From assembly GCF_003369835.1 (NCBI RefSeq), contig NZ_QPMJ01000002.1:1-64000 (forward strand): a stretch of DNA of 64,000 bases. Reading direction: 5' to 3'. The notes below the pieces were generated by a model. It did no database searches and had not been told where the DNA came from. It was given only the letters and a program-made list of their open reading frames with translations. Position 1 is the first letter of the stretch. The number at the start of each line of letters is the position of its first letter. The translations under genes and the position numbers were made by a program. Source of the stretch: Halorussus rarus. GTDB taxonomy: Archaea; Halobacteriota; Halobacteria; Halobacteriales; Haladaptataceae. Below, piece after piece: positions 49,921-57,518 of this stretch.

Positions 49921-51743
49921 TGTGCGGAATCATCGCCCGAATCGGCGGCGACGACGACGGCGCCGTCGACGAACTGCTCACGGGACTCGAGAACCTCGAG
50001 TACCGCGGCTACGACTCGGCCGGACTCGCCGTCAAGAACGGCGGCGGCCCCGAAGTGTTCAAGCGCGAGGGCGAGATCTCGAACCTGAAGAGCGCGCTCG
50101 CGAACGAAGTGCCCGACGGCGGGCTCGGCATCGGGCACACCCGCTGGAGCACCCACGGTCCCCCGACCGACGCCAACGCCCACCCGCACACAGACTGCAC
50201 GGGCGACGTCGCCGTCGTCCACAACGGCATCATCGAAAACTACGACGAGCTCAAGGCCGAACTGCGGGCCCGCGGCCACGAGTTCGACAGCGACACCGAC
50301 ACCGAGGTCATCCCCCACCTCGTCGAGGAGGAACTGGCCGCCGGCGCCGACCCCGAGACCGCGTTCCGGACGACCCTCTCGAAGCTCTCGGGGAGCTACG
50401 CCGTGGCGATGATCACCGAGCGCGACCACGCGGTCTACGCCACCCGGCGCGGGTCGCCGCTCGTGCTTGGCGTCGACGACGGCGAGTACTTCCTCGCGAG
50501 CGACGTGCCCGCGTTCCTCGACTTCACCGACGACGTCATCTACCTCGACGACGGTGACGTGGTGGTCGTCGATCCCGACGGCCACCGAATCACGTCCGAC
50601 GACGGCGAGACGGTCGAGCGGTCGGTCCAGACGGTCGACTGGGACCCCGAGGACGCCGGCAAGGGCGGCTACGACCACTACATGCTCAAGGAGATCCACG
50701 AGCAGCCCGCCGCGCTCCGCCAGACCCTCCGGGGCCGGGCCGACCCCACCACCGGGGAGATCGATCTCGAGGACTTCCCGGCGGGCACCTTCGCGGACAT
50801 CGACCGGGTCCAGTTCGTGGCCTGCGGGACGAGCTATCACGCCGGTCTCGTCGGCGCCCAGTACCTCTCGAACGGCGGCGTCCCCGCCCAGACGTTCCTC
50901 GCGAGCGAGTACGCGACGTCCCAGCCGCCGGTCGACGAGAACACCCTCGTGGTCGGCGTGACCCAGAGCGGGGAGACCGCCGACACGCTGTCGGCGCTCC
51001 GGCGGGCCAACGCCTCGGGCGCGACCACGCTCGCGGTGACGAACGTCGTCGGGTCGACCGCGGCCCGGGAGTGCGACGACGCGCTGTTCATCCGGGCCGG
51101 CCCGGAGATCGGCGTGGCCGCGACCAAGACGTTCTCCTCGCAAGTGGTCTCGCTGGCGCTGCTGAGCGAGCGGCTGGTCCGCGACGTGACCGGATCGCGC
51201 AGCGACGACGCCCGCGAGCGACTCGAGGCGCTCTCGGACCTGCCGGGCCACGTCCAGCAGATACTCGACTACACCGGCGCCAGGCGGATCGCCGAGTCGT
51301 ACGGCGACAGCGACGCCTACTTCTTCATCGGTCGGGGGCTCGTCCGGTCGGTCGCGCTCGAGGGCGCGCTGAAGTTCAAGGAGATCTCCTACGAGCACGC
51401 CGAGGGGTTCGCGGCGGGCGAGCTCAAGCACGGCCCGCTCGCGCTGGTCACGCCCGAGACGCCGGTGTTCGCGGTGTTCACCGGCCGCGACGACGAGAAG
51501 ACCCTCGGCAACGTCAAGGAGGCCGAGGCCCGGGGCGCGCCCGTCGTCGCGGTGGCCAGCGACGGCCAGGACGCGGTCCACCAGTACGCCGACGAGGTGC
51601 TGACCATCCCCGACACCCACCCGGACGTGGCGGGCGTGCTGGCGAACGTCCAGCTCCAGCTGCTGTCGTACCACGCCGCCGACCTGCTCGACCGGGCCAT
51701 CGACAAGCCGAGAAACCTGGCCAAGAGCGTGACCGTCGAGTAG
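49920..51743 (+). CDS. glmS: Glutamine-fructose-6-phosphate aminotransferase (isomerizing) GlmS
   Basis: Predicted 607-residue enzyme making glucosamine-6-phosphate from fructose-6-P and glutamine. The N-terminal nucleophile Cys is MCGIIARIG, with GHTRWSTHGPPTDANAHPH and the NGIIENYDELKAEL block of the class II amidotransferase domain. Two SIS domains follow (FVACGTSYHAGLVGAQYL; TQSGETADTLSALR; FIGRGLVRSVALEGALKFKE), ending PRNLAKSVTVE, the typical C-terminus. It is the first step toward UDP-GlcNAc, together with GlmM (25415) and GlmU (48289). Confidence 0.97.
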   Translation: MCGIIARIGGDDDGAVDELLTGLENLEYRGYDSAGLAVKNGGGPEVFKREGEISNLKSALANEVPDGGLGIGHTRWSTHGPPTDANAHPHTDCTGDVAVVHNGIIENYDELKAELRARGHEFDSDTDTEVIPHLVEEELAAGADPETAFRTTLSKLSGSYAVAMITERDHAVYATRRGSPLVLGVDDGEYFLASDVPAFLDFTDDVIYLDDGDVVVVDPDGHRITSDDGETVERSVQTVDWDPEDAGKGGYDHYMLKEIHEQPAALRQTLRGRADPTTGEIDLEDFPAGTFADIDRVQFVACGTSYHAGLVGAQYLSNGGVPAQTFLASEYATSQPPVDENTLVVGVTQSGETADTLSALRRANASGATTLAVTNVVGSTAARECDDALFIRAGPEIGVAATKTFSSQVVSLALLSERLVRDVTGSRSDDARERLEALSDLPGHVQQILDYTGARRIAESYGDSDAYFFIGRGLVRSVALEGALKFKEISYEHAEGFAAGELKHGPLALVTPETPVFAVFTGRDDEKTLGNVKEAEARGAPVVAVASDGQDAVHQYADEVLTIPDTHPDVAGVLANVQLQLLSYHAADLLDRAIDKPRNLAKSVTVE

Positions 51744-51821
51744 AAACCCGCGATTACCGTGCAGAACGCTCCTGAACGGTCGGCCCGATTTACTCGCCGA
51801 CGCTTCGATAGCCACGATACG

Positions 51822-52772
51822 ATGGGTTCTGTCGTACTCTCCCTCGACGCCGAACTCGCGTGGGGGTTCCACGACTACGAGACGATGCCAGACGACCGGG
51901 TCGGGGAGGCCCGCGAATCGTGGCTCCGACTGCTCGAACTGTTCGACGACTACGGCGTGCCGGCGACGTGGGCTGTCGTCGGCCACCTGCTGCTCGACTC
52001 CTGCGACGGGGAGCACGCCGACCACCCCGCGGCCGAGGACGGCTGGTTCGAGCGCGACCCCGGCACCTGGGAGAGCCGGGACGACCAGTGGTACGGCGAG
52101 CAACTGGTCGACGCGATAGCGGACGCCGACGCCGATCACGAGCTGGGCAGCCACACCTTCTCGCACGTCGTGATGGACGGGGCCTCCCGGGAGGTCGCGT
52201 CGGCCGAGATCCGCGAGTGCGTCGAACTCGCCGAGAAGCGCGGGGACTCGCTCGACTCGGTGGTGTTCCCCCGGAACTACGTGGGCCACCGCGACGTGCT
52301 GGCGGCCTACGGCGTCAAGTGCTACCGCGGCAACCAGCCCCGGCGGTGGTACGACCGGGGGCTCGCCGGGTCGGCCGCCAAGCTCCTCGGGTGGCCGACC
52401 AAGGCGATCTCGCCCACGCTCGTCACGCCCGAGAAGGACGAGTACGGACTGGTGAACGTCCCGGCCTCGCTCTACCTGTTCTGCTTCGAGGGCCGGGCCC
52501 GGTCGGCCGTCGAGCGCGTGGCCGGCGACCCCATCGTCACCATGGCCAAGCGCGGCATCGACCGCGCCAGCGCCGAGCAGGGCGTGTTCCACATGTGGCT
52601 CCACCCGAACAACCTGACCGAGGAGCGGGACTTCCGGCGGATGGAGGCCATCCTCGAACACCTCGCGGAGGTTCGGGACACCACCCCGCTGACGGTCCGG
52701 ACGATGGGCTCCATCGCGGCGGACTTCAAGGACGACGAGCCGCTGCCGCGCGAACCGATCGGTCCGCGGTAG
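51822..52772 (+). CDS. Polysaccharide deacetylase (NodB-like), second in window
   Basis: Predicted 316-residue protein. NodB features: SVVLSLDAELAWGF at the start (metal Asp and Glu), VPATWAVVGHLLLD, the metal-binding HELGSHTFSHVVMD, and VVFPRNYVGHRDVL. The late FHMWLHPNNL carries the His of the final motif. It lacks a signal peptide and is probably cytosolic or peripheral, acting on N-acetylated glycan intermediates. The ATG at 51822 follows a GATTTACTC TATA-like element about 35 bp upstream. Confidence 0.87.
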   Translation: MGSVVLSLDAELAWGFHDYETMPDDRVGEARESWLRLLELFDDYGVPATWAVVGHLLLDSCDGEHADHPAAEDGWFERDPGTWESRDDQWYGEQLVDAIADADADHELGSHTFSHVVMDGASREVASAEIRECVELAEKRGDSLDSVVFPRNYVGHRDVLAAYGVKCYRGNQPRRWYDRGLAGSAAKLLGWPTKAISPTLVTPEKDEYGLVNVPASLYLFCFEGRARSAVERVAGDPIVTMAKRGIDRASAEQGVFHMWLHPNNLTEERDFRRMEAILEHLAEVRDTTPLTVRTMGSIAADFKDDEPLPREPIGPR

Positions 52773-52902
52773 GGCGAGAGTCGGATCGCCTCGTTCGCAT
52801 CCGCGGATTCGGACCTCTTCCTCCTCGACTCCGGCCGTCTCGCCGCTTCCCGCCGTAGCTGTCGCTCGGCGATAAAGCGCCTCGCAGGAGAACGGCGGGA
52901 TG

Positions 52903-52987
52903 TGGAAGGGGCGGGAGTCGAACCACGCGAAGCCTGAAAGGCTGCCACCGGTGTACCGGTGGTGCTCTCCCACTGAGCTACCCTTCC
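52903..52987 (-). tRNA. tRNA-like gene, atypical; amino acid not assignable
   Basis: The minus strand folds with a perfect 7-bp acceptor stem (GGAAGGG / CCCTTCC, discriminator A at 52903), a 4-bp D stem GCTC/GAGC with an 7-nt AGTGGGA loop, and a canonical T-loop TTCGACT. The T stem is perfect only if one T is bulged (GCG-T-GG / CCCGC). The middle arm is CCACC / GGTGG with an 8-nt loop that gives no convincing anticodon after a U33. A second hairpin AGCC/GGCT stands where a class II variable arm would be. Length is 85 nt. It could be a class II-like tRNA with indels, a pseudogene, or a tRNA-like RNA. Confidence 0.55.
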
Positions 52988-53012
52988 TCGTCCGGAACTC
53001 CGGTCGCCAGCG

Positions 53013-53022
53013 CCTTTGTTGT
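53013..53022 (-). promoter_or_regulatory. RTAACAAAG-like element (site 12)
   Basis: The minus strand reads ACAACAAAGG, 26 bp upstream of the tRNA-like 5' end at 52987, the standard TATA distance for an archaeal tRNA gene. One base differs from the consensus. Confidence 0.45.
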
Positions 53023-53066
53023 GTCGTTCGTGAACGCCAGCATTCGGTGCCTCCATCTCGGAGCGG

Positions 53067-55373
53067 TCACCGTCTCGCGGTCTCGTCGTTGTCGCGAGTG
53101 TCGACCCGAGAGAACTCGAAGCGGGCGCCGCCCGCTTCGCCCTCGGTCACCTCGACCGACCAGCCGTGGGCGTCGGCGATGGAGTCCACGATGGCGAGGC
53201 CGAACCCGGTGCCGTCCTCGTCGGTCGTGAACCCGTGGTCGAAGACCTCCTCGCGCGCGTCCGGTGGGATTCCGGGGCCGTCATCCGCGACGTAGAACCC
53301 CGTCCTGTCGTCGAGGACGCCGACCGCGACCCGCGACAGCGAGTCGTCGCGTTCCGCGGCGTCATCAGCTTTCGGCTGATTGCTTGTGGAGCTGTGCTCC
53401 ACAGCGTTCCGGAACAGGTTCTCCAGCAGTTCCCGGAACCGGGCCTCGTCGGCCTCGACCGCCGCGTCGTCGGTCACGGCCAGGCTCGCGTCGCCGGTGT
53501 CGACCGTCGCCCACGCCTCCTCGGCGGTAGCCGAGAGCGCGACCAGCTGCGGGTCGTCGACGACCTGGCCCCGCCGGGCCAGCGCGAGCAGGTTCTCGAC
53601 CAGCCCGTCCATCCGGTCGAGCGACCGGCCGATGGGGGCGAGGTGGTCGCTCTCGCACTCCTCGGCGAGCAGTTCGAACCGGCCGAGCGCGACGTTGAGG
53701 GGGTTGCGGAGGTCGTGGCTCACGACGCTCGCGAACTCCTCTAAGCGCTCGTTCTGGCGGGTGAGCTGGCGCTCGCGCTCCTTCTGCTCGGTGATGTCGA
53801 CGTAGATGGCGAACGCCTCCGACTCCTCGCCGGCCGCGGATGCGGTGTGGAGCAGGAAGTCCCGCGCGCCGTCACGGGTCATGCGGCTGACTTCCTCGCC
53901 CTCGATGCGCCGGCCCCGGCTGACCCGCTCGTTGAGCGACGCGCCCTCGCGCTCGCGGTCCGGCGGCAGGATGTAGTCGTCCACCGAGTCGCCGACGATG
54001 CCGTCCCGCTCCCAGCCGAACACGTCCTCGAAGGCCGGGTTCACCGACCGGCAGACCGCGTCGAGGTCGTCGATCTCGTAGCGGACCACGGCGTTCGGCA
54101 CGTTCTCGAACAGCGCGGCGAACCGGTCGCGCTCGGCCCGGAGTTCGGTCTCGGTCCGGATCCGCGCCAGCGCCTCCGAGACGTGCGCCGCCAGGAGTTC
54201 GGCCAGTTCGCGGTCGTCCTCGTCGAACCCGTCCGGCTCCTTCGAGACGGCCTGGAACACCGCGAAGTCGCCGATCGGGACGGACAGCGCCGACCGGTAC
54301 TCGCTCTCCGCCGGGACTACGTCGGTCTCGCGCAGGTCACGGACGAGCGACGACTCGCCCTCCCGGTACGCCCGGGCCGCGAGGTTGCCCTCGGTCTCGA
54401 CCGGCGTCACCTCGTAGTAGCCGTCGGTCGAGAGCACCTTCGAGACGGCCTTCGTTACGAGGACGCCGTCCTCGTGGGCGTCGACGGTCGAGAGGTCGAA
54501 CGCCAGGATGTCCTCGGCGGTCTCGATGGCGAGGTCGTAGACGGCCTGCTCGGTCTCGCAGGCGACCGCCCTGGCCGCGACGTCGTGGAGCGCCTCGATC
54601 TTCCGCTTGGCGTCGCGGAGTTCGGACTCCGCCTCGCGGCGCTCGGTGACGTTCCGGAAGTACACCGACAGGCCGTCCTCGGCGGGATAGACCCGGACCT
54701 CGAGCCACGTTCCGGGCCGAAGCAGCGACTCGGCCTCGACGGTGACCGGCTCCTGGGTTTCGAACGCCTTGCGGTAGGCCGCCATGAACGGCCCGCCGTC
54801 GTCGGTGTCGAACGCCTCGCGGATGTCCTCGCCGACGAGGTCGTCCGGGTCCCGACCCAGGAAGTCGGCCGCCCGCTCGTTGACGTAGCGGAACCGCCAG
54901 TCGTCGTCGAGGCCGAAGAACGCGTCGGTGATGCGCTCGAAGATGCGCCGTATCTGGCGGTCGGCCCGGGCGGCCTCGCGCTCGGCGCGGTACTGGGCCA
55001 CCGCGTTCTCGACCCGGTTGGCCAGCACCGCGTACTGGTCGGTGCCCGTCTCCTTCTGGAGGTAGTCGGTCACCCCCGCAGAGATGGCCTCGCTGGCGAT
55101 CTCCTCGCTTCCCTTCCCGGTGAACAGCACGAACGGCAGGTCGGGGTCGACCGCCCGGACCTCGTCGAGGAACTCGAGCCCGTCCGTCTCGGGCATCTCG
55201 TAGTCGCTGACCACGCAGTCGACCGCGCCGTCGGTGACGTGGACCAGCGCCTCGGTCGGATCGGTCTCGACGACCGTCTCGATGGCGTCGCTCGCGCGCT
55301 CGAGGTACGTCGCGGTCAGGTCCGCGATGGCCGAGTCGTCGTCCACCAGCAGGACGCGGATGGCGCTGTCCAT
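53067..55373 (-). CDS. Hybrid sensor histidine kinase: REC-PAS-GAF-PAS-HisKA-HATPase
   Basis: Predicted 768-residue soluble kinase. Order: receiver domain (residues 1-120; VLLVDDDSAI, phospho-Asp in VVSDYEMPETDG), PAS (~140-250), GAF-like (~265-420, SVPIGDFAVFQAVS), second PAS (~430-545), HisKA with VVSHDLRNPLNVAL, and HATPase (NLFRNAVEH N-box, DDGPGIPPDAREEVFDHG and GTGFGLAIV). Between the N-box and the next strand a ~20-residue loop (STSNQPKADDAAERDDS) is encoded in part by palindromic DNA. No output regulator is adjacent; the signal sensed is unknown. Confidence 0.92.
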   Translation of the reverse strand: MDSAIRVLLVDDDSAIADLTATYLERASDAIETVVETDPTEALVHVTDGAVDCVVSDYEMPETDGLEFLDEVRAVDPDLPFVLFTGKGSEEIASEAISAGVTDYLQKETGTDQYAVLANRVENAVAQYRAEREAARADRQIRRIFERITDAFFGLDDDWRFRYVNERAADFLGRDPDDLVGEDIREAFDTDDGGPFMAAYRKAFETQEPVTVEAESLLRPGTWLEVRVYPAEDGLSVYFRNVTERREAESELRDAKRKIEALHDVAARAVACETEQAVYDLAIETAEDILAFDLSTVDAHEDGVLVTKAVSKVLSTDGYYEVTPVETEGNLAARAYREGESSLVRDLRETDVVPAESEYRSALSVPIGDFAVFQAVSKEPDGFDEDDRELAELLAAHVSEALARIRTETELRAERDRFAALFENVPNAVVRYEIDDLDAVCRSVNPAFEDVFGWERDGIVGDSVDDYILPPDREREGASLNERVSRGRRIEGEEVSRMTRDGARDFLLHTASAAGEESEAFAIYVDITEQKERERQLTRQNERLEEFASVVSHDLRNPLNVALGRFELLAEECESDHLAPIGRSLDRMDGLVENLLALARRGQVVDDPQLVALSATAEEAWATVDTGDASLAVTDDAAVEADEARFRELLENLFRNAVEHSSTSNQPKADDAAERDDSLSRVAVGVLDDRTGFYVADDGPGIPPDAREEVFDHGFTTDEDGTGFGLAIVDSIADAHGWSVEVTEGEAGGARFEFSRVDTRDNDETARR
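53364..53403. repeat. Paired palindromes inside the sensor kinase gene
   Basis: Two adjacent hairpins within the HATPase coding region: arms ATCAGC/GCTGAT with a 5-nt loop (53364-53380) and arms TGTGGAGC/GCTCCACA with a TGT loop (53385-53403). Both sit in one flexible loop and keep the frame. The layout is like the pair in sdhA but with different sequence. Confidence 0.65.
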
Positions 55374-55458
55374 GCGATGGAGATGCGTACCGAGCAGGAG
55401 TATAAAAATCTACAGTATCGGAACGACGGTGTGTCCTCGCGTCGAAACGGCCGGACGG

Positions 55459-56313
55459 TCAGGTGTTGACCGTCTCGATGCGGTCGCTGACGAGCAGTTG
55501 ACCCTGTGCGGTCAGCGACAGCCCCTTCTGGCCCTCGTCGACCAGCCCCTTCTCGCGGAGGTCGTTGAGCAGCATCGTCACCCGACTGGAGTCGACGCCG
55601 AGCGTCCCGGCGAGGTCGCCGCTCCGGGCGCCCGAGTAGATGGCGACCAGCGCCTCCATCTCGTCCTCGGAGGTGGTCACGTCCTCGACCTCCTTGGCGA
55701 GTTCGGAGTACTCGAGGCGGAGGTACCGCCCGAGCAGGTTGAGCTTGCGGTCGCTCTCGAGCGCGAACTCCGAGGTCACCGACTGGCCCTGGTCGGCGTG
55801 GCGGACGACCAGGACCGCCCCGCCGTCGCGGTCCTCCTTCTGGAAGTACGTGACGTTGGCGAGGTTCACCGTCACCGGGTCGTCGCCGGCGAACCGGACC
55901 GCACCCGGACGGATCTTGAGCTTCGCCCTGCGGAACGACGAGTCGGTTACCCGGCCGCCGACGCGGGCCGGATGCTTGACCCTGGCCGCGGTCCCGTTGA
56001 GTTCGGCCTTGAACAGCACGGTCTTGAACCGGGAGACCTCCTCGCTGCCGGCCTCCACGACCGCGGTCCTGCGGCGGTCGCCCTCGCGGTACGCGATGGT
56101 GATGGTGTCCTGGAAGAACGCCTCCATCTCGCCGGGGACGTGACCGACGTTGACGTCGAAGATGGCCGCGAGCGGGACGGTCGTCTTCGACTCGTCGGTC
56201 GCCAGCACCAGACGCTTCTGGCTGAGGACGATCCGACCCTTGACCGGTTCGGGCGAATCGAACGAGTCGAGGCTGAACCGTGCGACGAAGTCGGCGATGA
56301 CCTTTTCGGACAT
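55459..56313 (-). CDS. CheF family taxis protein (second paralog)
   Basis: Predicted 284-residue paralog of the CheF protein at 41771. Shared blocks: PVKGRIVLSQKRLVLATDES, SRFKTVLFKAELNG, LLGRYLRLEYSELAKEVED and a C-terminal winged-helix region (LVAIYSGARSGDLAGTLGVDSSRVTMLLNDLREKGLVDEG). Halobacterium also has two CheF proteins with different partners. The position next to the arl genes fits a link to the archaellum switch. Confidence 0.92.
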   Translation of the reverse strand: MSEKVIADFVARFSLDSFDSPEPVKGRIVLSQKRLVLATDESKTTVPLAAIFDVNVGHVPGEMEAFFQDTITIAYREGDRRRTAVVEAGSEEVSRFKTVLFKAELNGTAARVKHPARVGGRVTDSSFRRAKLKIRPGAVRFAGDDPVTVNLANVTYFQKEDRDGGAVLVVRHADQGQSVTSEFALESDRKLNLLGRYLRLEYSELAKEVEDVTTSEDEMEALVAIYSGARSGDLAGTLGVDSSRVTMLLNDLREKGLVDEGQKGLSLTAQGQLLVSDRIETVNT

Positions 56314-56460
56314 GGTTGGCGAGCGACGCCTGCGGTCTCTCTACTCAGCAATTCTCAGTAGGGGTAAATATTTTTTCGGTCCCGAGGCCGGTCGCTGTCG
56401 AATCCGACCCGCACCGGCAGCCAAGAAGCCTAACTGTCTATCGCCCGTTTCGTGGTGTAG

Positions 56461-57489
56461 ATGTCGACCGAGACCTCCGGCGAGGTGTTCGACCGCCGCA
56501 CCACCCTCAAGGTCGTCGCGGGCTTCGCCGTCGCGGTGGTCCTCATGTACTTCTTCGGTCGGGTCATCGGGTGGGGCGAGATCGCCCGGACGTTCCGGGG
56601 CGCCAACCTCTGGTGGCTCGGACTGGCCTGCCTCTCGACGGTGGTCTCGCTGGTCGTCTGGGCCAAGTCGTGGGACGTCATTCTCGGCAGCGTCGACGTC
56701 GAAGTGCCCTTTAGGAAGATCGTGGTCACCTACTTGGCGGCCACGTTCGCCGACTACGCCACTCCGTTCGGCAAGGCCGGTGGCGGCCCGTTCATCGCCT
56801 ACGTCCTGGCGGCCGACACCGAGGCCAACTACCAGGACAGCCTCGCGAGCGTCGTGACCGCCGACCTGCTCAACCTGCTCCCGTTCTTCACGTTCGCCGG
56901 GCTCGGCACGGTCGTGCTCCTGATACAGGGCGCCGTGCCCAGACAGGCCGAGATTCTGGTCGCGGGCCTCGGGGGCATGGCCATCGTGCTGCCGGTGGTC
57001 ATCTACGGCTCGTACCGCTATCGGGACGTCGTCGAACGGTTCCTCATGAAGATAATCGGACCGATCGCCAAGCGCGTCGACCGAATCGACGCCGACAACA
57101 TCGGGGAGCGAGTCGACGAGTTCTACGACCTGATCGACCGAATCGCGGACAACCGCCGACAGCTCGCGTACACGCTGGTGTACGCGTACGTCGGGTGGCT
57201 GTTCTTCGCCGCACCGCTCTGGTTCGCGGGCCAGACGCTGGGCGTCGGCGGTCACGTCGGTCCCATGCTGGTGCTGTTCATCGTCCCCGCCAGCTCCATC
57301 GCTGGCGTCGTTCCCACGCCCGGCGGCGTGGGGGGCGTCGAGTTCGCGCTGGTCGGCCTCCTGGTCGCGCTGACCGCGCTCCAGACCGACGTCGCCGCGA
57401 GCGTGGCGCTGGTCTACCGGGTTGCCAGCTACTGGTTCGGGCTCGCGATCGGCGGCCTGGCCGCCTTCTTCGTCATCCACCGGACGTAG
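56461..57489 (+). CDS. Lysylphosphatidylglycerol synthase-type/UPF0104 membrane protein
   Basis: Predicted 342-residue membrane protein with about eight helices. Family motifs include AATFADYATPFGKAGGGPFIAYVL (the P-x-G-K/R-x-GGxP motif of the UPF0104/MprF flippase-like family) and GVVPTPGGVGGVEFALVG. Members are proposed to move lipids or lipid-linked sugars; the haloarchaeal AglD C-terminal domain belongs to this family. It stands alone on the plus strand between cheF and arlJ. Substrate unknown. Confidence 0.88.
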   Translation: MSTETSGEVFDRRTTLKVVAGFAVAVVLMYFFGRVIGWGEIARTFRGANLWWLGLACLSTVVSLVVWAKSWDVILGSVDVEVPFRKIVVTYLAATFADYATPFGKAGGGPFIAYVLAADTEANYQDSLASVVTADLLNLLPFFTFAGLGTVVLLIQGAVPRQAEILVAGLGGMAIVLPVVIYGSYRYRDVVERFLMKIIGPIAKRVDRIDADNIGERVDEFYDLIDRIADNRRQLAYTLVYAYVGWLFFAAPLWFAGQTLGVGGHVGPMLVLFIVPASSIAGVVPTPGGVGGVEFALVGLLVALTALQTDVAASVALVYRVASYWFGLAIGGLAAFFVIHRT

Positions 57490-57518
57490 GTCGCGCCGGA
57501 GGGAGACGGAACCGGATC

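Noticed and set aside
49851-52973. Very long minus-strand open frame (about 1040 codons) antisense to glmS and the deacetylase
   Set aside because: It lies opposite strongly supported genes, is composition-driven (GC-rich third-position shadow) and has no domain resemblance.
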